This document shows, in pieces, positions 60,677 to 64,000 of a stretch of 64,000 nt of DNA. A program made the translations under genes and the position numbers. The notes beneath the pieces are model-generated. The model was not told where the DNA came from. It searched no databases and saw only the letters and a program-made list of their open reading frames with translations. Each line of letters starts with the position of its first letter. Positions within the stretch are counted from its first letter, which is position 1. Location: assembly GCF_002807035.1 (NCBI RefSeq), contig NZ_NIUC01000001.1:992001-1056000 (forward strand). The letters are read 5' to 3'. This stretch comes from Algoriphagus formosus. GTDB taxonomy: Bacteria > Bacteroidota > Bacteroidia > Cytophagales > Cyclobacteriaceae.

Positions 60677-61550
60677 AGAAAACATCATTCGGATTACAGG
60701 TGTACCCGAGCATTTCAATCTTCCCTGGAGAAAAATCGTAAATCAGCAACCCTTCCTTGAAAGGCAGGTCCGATTGGAGTGGATAGATGAGTCTCGTGGA
60801 TCCGGCCAAATGAACCAAGCACTCCGAAATGGTGAAACGGACATTGCTATAGTGCTTACAGAGAGCTTCCTTAAAGACCATCAACAAGGCAACTCTTCGA
60901 AACTAATTGGCTTTCATGTCAAATCTCCCCTCATCTGGGGAATCCACGTTGGAAGCCAAAGCAAGTATAAAAGCCTTCAGGATATTCAAAATCCAAGATT
61001 TTATATTAGCCGACTCGGTTCAGGATCAAACCTTATGGCCTACGTTTTGGCGAAACGGGAAAATTGGAATTCCAAAGATCTGCAATTTGAGATAGTAGAT
61101 AACCTTGATGGGGCACTGAGTCGATACAAGTCAGATCCTGATGCGATGTTTCTTTGGGAAAAATATACCACCATGCCTTGGGTAGAGTCCGGTCAACTTA
61201 GAAGAATCGGAGAAGTGCCCAGTCCATGGCCTTGTTTTGGAATAAGTTGCAGGCAGGAAGTCATTGACCAGTATGGAGATTTGATATTTGACCTACGCGA
61301 CCAAGTTTACCAGCTATCCAATTCCCTACAAAAAGCCCCTAATTTAGCAGAAGAAATCTCCAGTTTATATCATTTGGACAAAGAACAAGTCTCTGAATGG
61401 CTGGTACAAACCGAATGGGAAACCGAATCAATTATTGATACCAATACCTTAAATCAAGCGATGGAGGAAATGGTAGAATTGGGAATTTTTACGGAAAAAA
61501 TTAACCCGAAAGCCTTTTTAGCTAAAGACCGAATTCGTCTCACTAATTAA
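60669..61550 (+). CDS. Signal-less type 2 periplasmic-binding-fold protein of unknown role
   Basis: 293 residues. The pattern is that of an NMT1/SBP-like two-lobed binding protein: IIRITGVPEHFNLPWRKIVN, then RNGETDIAIVLTESFLKDHQ (lobe switch), ISRLGSGSNLMAYVLAKREN, and FEIVDNLDGALSRYKSDPDA. It has no signal peptide or lipobox, so it should be cytoplasmic, unlike ABC-transporter binding proteins. It starts 8 bp inside the transporter gene, so it is coupled to it; its last 33 bp overlap the convergent histidine kinase gene. A cytoplasmic ligand sensor or an enzyme-like role are possible; I cannot assign one. Confidence 0.7.
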   Translation: MTKENIIRITGVPEHFNLPWRKIVNQQPFLERQVRLEWIDESRGSGQMNQALRNGETDIAIVLTESFLKDHQQGNSSKLIGFHVKSPLIWGIHVGSQSKYKSLQDIQNPRFYISRLGSGSNLMAYVLAKRENWNSKDLQFEIVDNLDGALSRYKSDPDAMFLWEKYTTMPWVESGQLRRIGEVPSPWPCFGISCRQEVIDQYGDLIFDLRDQVYQLSNSLQKAPNLAEEISSLYHLDKEQVSEWLVQTEWETESIIDTNTLNQAMEEMVELGIFTEKINPKAFLAKDRIRLTN

Positions 61551-63497
61551 AAGTGAGGCAGGAAAATGAACACATACCCGAGCACCTTTACCGGAGATGT
61601 TTTCAATAGAAAGATTTCCATCCACCATCCTCACAAATTCTTTACAAACCTGTAGTCCTAAACCAGATCCCTTCTCTTTTTGAGTACCGGGCTTAGATTG
61701 GGTTATTGAATAGTCCTCCCTCAAAATCTGACTGATTTGCTCAGGGTTCACTCCTTTTCCTTCATCTTCGACACACCAAATTAGCGAGCTTTGATTTTCC
61801 TTGATAAAGGAACGAATCACTCCATTTTCTGGGGAATATTTGATCGCATTGCTTAAGATATTCCTCATCACGACTTCGATTAAATCCTGATCAATCATCA
61901 AGTCAAGATCTTCAGGAAGTTCATTTTTGATATGTAAGGACTTGGATTGTATCTGTCTAGACAGTAAGTGCTCTGTATTTTTAAATAGTGAGTTAAGGTT
62001 CACTTTGACTGGATTTAACTTAAACCCTTCCATCTGTGAAAGCGACCAATTCAGTGTGTTGGAAAGTGTGAAATGGACAGAGTCCACATCCTTTTTCAAG
62101 GTGTTTAATATTTCAAAAAATTCTTCCTGGGAAATATCACCACCCACTGTCATATCGATCAAGCCTTTCACGGAAGCGATAGGACCTTTCAAATCATGAC
62201 TTAATATAGAAAACAACTTATTTTTTGTTTCATTAATCGTTTGAAGCTGTTCGGATTTCCTTTCCAGGTCAGCATTTTGTGAGGCTATCTTTTGCTGCTG
62301 AGCTACTAAGTCTGCATTGATTTTCCGTATATCCAAATTGAACTTTACCACCCAAAAACCAAGAACCAATACAATTATGGCTGCAATACTCATGATCCAA
62401 ACGATCCGATTGATAAAGGCAAGCCTGTCCGCCTGATTTTGATTTTGAGCTTTTAGCAACTCCACTTCTGATTTTTCAAGATTATCCTGAAACATCCCCT
62501 GCATCAATGAAATCCGATCCTGATTCATTTTATTGGTAAGCGAATCATTGATGCTTACATAGGAATTAAGATGCTGCAATGACATTCTTAAATTTCCTTT
62601 TTGCTCATAGAGCTCTGCCAAATATTTATGAGACTTTGCAAGCTCATCCCTGAAATTATTAGCTTTTGAGACTTCAACTCCCTCTAGTAGGATTGCTTCC
62701 GCTTTGTCTAGTTCCCCTTTTCGCAAATACGTATCTCCCAGCCTATGCATGACACTTGCTAGAGTTGTACTCAAACCCTGTCTGCGTGCCATATCTAGTG
62801 AATTCTCAAAAATGATCGAAGCACTGTCTAGGTATCCTTGGGAAAGGTAGACATCCCCTATCACCCGGTTGGAAAAAGATGTGAGATAAGGCGATCCGGA
62901 AGCTTCATTGATGTTTATAGCCTTTTTTGCAAAAAATAAAGCTGAGTCATAATTGCCTAATTGACTGTAGATATAAGCCAAGTTGTTTAAGCTCCTAATC
63001 TGTGTGTAAAGATCATCCTTGCCCTCTACTGCGTCATAGGCATTTTGAAATTGGAGAAGGGCCATTTTGAAATTTTGCTGCTCGAAGTAAAGAGCTCCAA
63101 TGTTATTTAGGATCCTGGCAATCTGGAGCGAATCGTTGATTTGAGTGGCAAGACCAAAAGCAGTTTCAGAATATTCAAAAGCAGTTTGCCATTTTCCACG
63201 ACGATAATTTATCCATCCTATATTTTCCTTGGCTCTAGCTTCTCCTGATAAATATTGAATTTCCTTTGCAATCGAATCGGCCTCAAAGGAATAGTCCATA
63301 GCCTCTTGCTGTGACCGCTCCCGGAGCTCCGTTCCCAATTGATTAAGCACATCAACTCGGCTCTCTGAATTGAGAGAAGGCAAAAGATTTCTTAAACTAT
63401 CTACATTAACTTGCTGGGCCAGTCCAAGTGGAATGCTTGCAAAGACCAGAAAACAAAGAGATAGGAGTTTTTTGTAAAGCTTATAACTCACAAACAA
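61518..63497 (-). CDS. TPR-containing sensor histidine kinase
   Basis: 659 residues. A signal-like N-terminus ends LGLAQ, then a periplasmic array of TPR-like helical repeats (about 45-325; for example ILNNIGALYFEQQNFKMALL). Next are a charged helix, one membrane helix (about 361-385) and a coiled coil (about 388-425). The kinase core has the phospho-acceptor His434 in LFSILSHDLKGPIASVKGL and an ATPase with NAIKYS, DEGKGV and GSGLGLQVCKEFV. No response regulator is next to it. It probably senses an envelope signal and phosphorylates a partner elsewhere. Its 3' end overlaps the opposite gene by 33 bp. Confidence 0.92.
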   Translation of the reverse strand: MFVSYKLYKKLLSLCFLVFASIPLGLAQQVNVDSLRNLLPSLNSESRVDVLNQLGTELRERSQQEAMDYSFEADSIAKEIQYLSGEARAKENIGWINYRRGKWQTAFEYSETAFGLATQINDSLQIARILNNIGALYFEQQNFKMALLQFQNAYDAVEGKDDLYTQIRSLNNLAYIYSQLGNYDSALFFAKKAININEASGSPYLTSFSNRVIGDVYLSQGYLDSASIIFENSLDMARRQGLSTTLASVMHRLGDTYLRKGELDKAEAILLEGVEVSKANNFRDELAKSHKYLAELYEQKGNLRMSLQHLNSYVSINDSLTNKMNQDRISLMQGMFQDNLEKSEVELLKAQNQNQADRLAFINRIVWIMSIAAIIVLVLGFWVVKFNLDIRKINADLVAQQQKIASQNADLERKSEQLQTINETKNKLFSILSHDLKGPIASVKGLIDMTVGGDISQEEFFEILNTLKKDVDSVHFTLSNTLNWSLSQMEGFKLNPVKVNLNSLFKNTEHLLSRQIQSKSLHIKNELPEDLDLMIDQDLIEVVMRNILSNAIKYSPENGVIRSFIKENQSSLIWCVEDEGKGVNPEQISQILREDYSITQSKPGTQKEKGSGLGLQVCKEFVRMVDGNLSIENISGKGARVCVHFPASLLISETNSVFS

Positions 63498-63595
63498 TGG
63501 ATTTTGCTTATAAAGATACTGATATCCAATAAATGTGAAATTCTTTTTTCAGCCAGCGCGAAAATCTCTTTTATAGGATTTAAGTATAATGGACT

Positions 63596-64000
63596 TTACT
63601 TTTTTAAATATTCCCAGTCCCAATCTTTGTTCATTCTGCTGATGGCATGATGGGCTGTCAAATCATATTGACAAGGAACTATCGAAACATAATTATTGGC
63701 AATAGCCCATTCATCATTATCTTCTCCTTTGTCAAAATTCACAAAATTACCTGCCATCCAGAAATACTTTCTTCCATTAGGATCGAAACGTTCCGAGAAC
63801 TCCTCTTGCCACTTTGCATCAGCCTGTCTACAAAGCTTGATACCCTTGATTTCTTCATTTTGCTTTGGAGGAAAGTTCACATTCAAAGCAACTCCTTTTG
63901 AAAGCCCTCTTTCCAAAACCTGAGTAGCAATTTTCTCAACCCAGGCCTCCACATGCGAAAAATCTGCTTTAGATGAATAATCGCAAAGAGAAAAACCAAT
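63596..64000 (-). CDS. surE: 5'/3'-nucleotidase SurE (5' part missing)
   Basis: The minus-strand frame runs in from the right edge, with about 134 codons visible before the stop at 63596. The first visible residues (IGFSLCDYSSKADFSHVEAW) and the run GVALNVNFPP, then KLCRQADAKWQEEFSERFDP, and the end YVSIVPCQYDLTAHHAISRM match the C-terminal half of SurE, a metal-dependent nucleotidase with a Rossmann-like fold. The N-terminal DDG and metal-binding Asp/Asn residues lie beyond the window. It dephosphorylates nucleoside monophosphates in the cytoplasm, mainly under stress. It is upstream of nothing visible, 98 bp from the histidine kinase start. Confidence 0.88.
   Translation of the reverse strand: MGFSLCDYSSKADFSHVEAWVEKIATQVLERGLSKGVALNVNFPPKQNEEIKGIKLCRQADAKWQEEFSERFDPNGRKYFWMAGNFVNFDKGEDNDEWAIANNYVSIVPCQYDLTAHHAISRMNKDWDWEYLKK

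Noticed and set aside
60669..61550. ABC transporter substrate-binding protein
   Set aside because: No signal peptide or lipobox and no permease or ATPase genes nearby, so a classical ABC role is unlikely.

Overview
The window comes from a Bacteroidota chromosome, most likely a Cytophagales/Cyclobacteriaceae member (Algoriphagus-like). This is inferred from SusC/SusD and SusE lipoproteins, a type IX secretion (T9SS) plug protein, an amylase with a C-terminal T9SS sorting domain, type III glutamine synthetase, TAnnTTTG-type promoter elements, few Shine-Dalgarno sequences and moderate GC. I see no tRNA, rRNA, CRISPR array, prophage or insertion sequence. Both ends cut genes: tex on the left and surE on the right.

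Layout. 1-6.1 kb: partial tex, a membrane-anchored thioredoxin-like protein, then a very tight three-gene operon (flavin amine oxidase, membrane-anchored nitrilase-fold hydrolase, secernin/C69-type hydrolase). 6.2-12.4 kb: a secreted purple-acid-phosphatase-like enzyme and a LacI regulator facing an amylosucrase plus SLC45-like sugar transporter operon. 12.5-17.4 kb: rlmD with a small coupled gene, a DUF4397 lipoprotein, a structured non-coding stretch, and an ECF sigma factor with a TM/beta-barrel partner. 17.6-25.4 kb: a polysaccharide-utilisation-type operon (SusC, SusD, GH18 lipoprotein, exported FAD oxidoreductase). 25.9-43.2 kb: mostly housekeeping genes (glnN, mtaB, glycogen branching enzyme, rluF, ATP-grasp, T9SS plug, ABC-F, a soluble sugar dehydrogenase-like lipoprotein, an exonuclease/GIY-YIG fusion, a COG2509 flavoprotein). 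Among them are an intact antitoxin beside a toxin gene broken by two stops, and an AT-rich frameshifted lipoprotein. 43.4-48.6 kb: surface polysaccharide/glycan genes. 48.7-60.7 kb: an alpha-glucan locus (GH13 lipoprotein, aldolase, T9SS amylase, SusE; divergent LacI, GH31, SLC45-like transporter, signal-less binding protein). 61.5-64 kb: a TPR histidine kinase and partial surE.

How it fits together. The 48.7-60.7 kb genes can cut starch outside the cell, bind it at the surface, import the oligosaccharides and hydrolyse them to glucose. The amylosucrase/transporter pair at 8.8-12.3 kb could turn imported sucrose directly into alpha-1,4-glucan, which the branching enzyme at 30.5 kb could branch. 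Similar 12-bp palindromes (sCAAnCGnTTGm type) lie upstream of the amylosucrase-transporter operon, between susE and the second lacI, and upstream of the GH31 gene. They suggest one LacI-type alpha-glucan/sucrose regulon, and this is the most coherent system I can see here.
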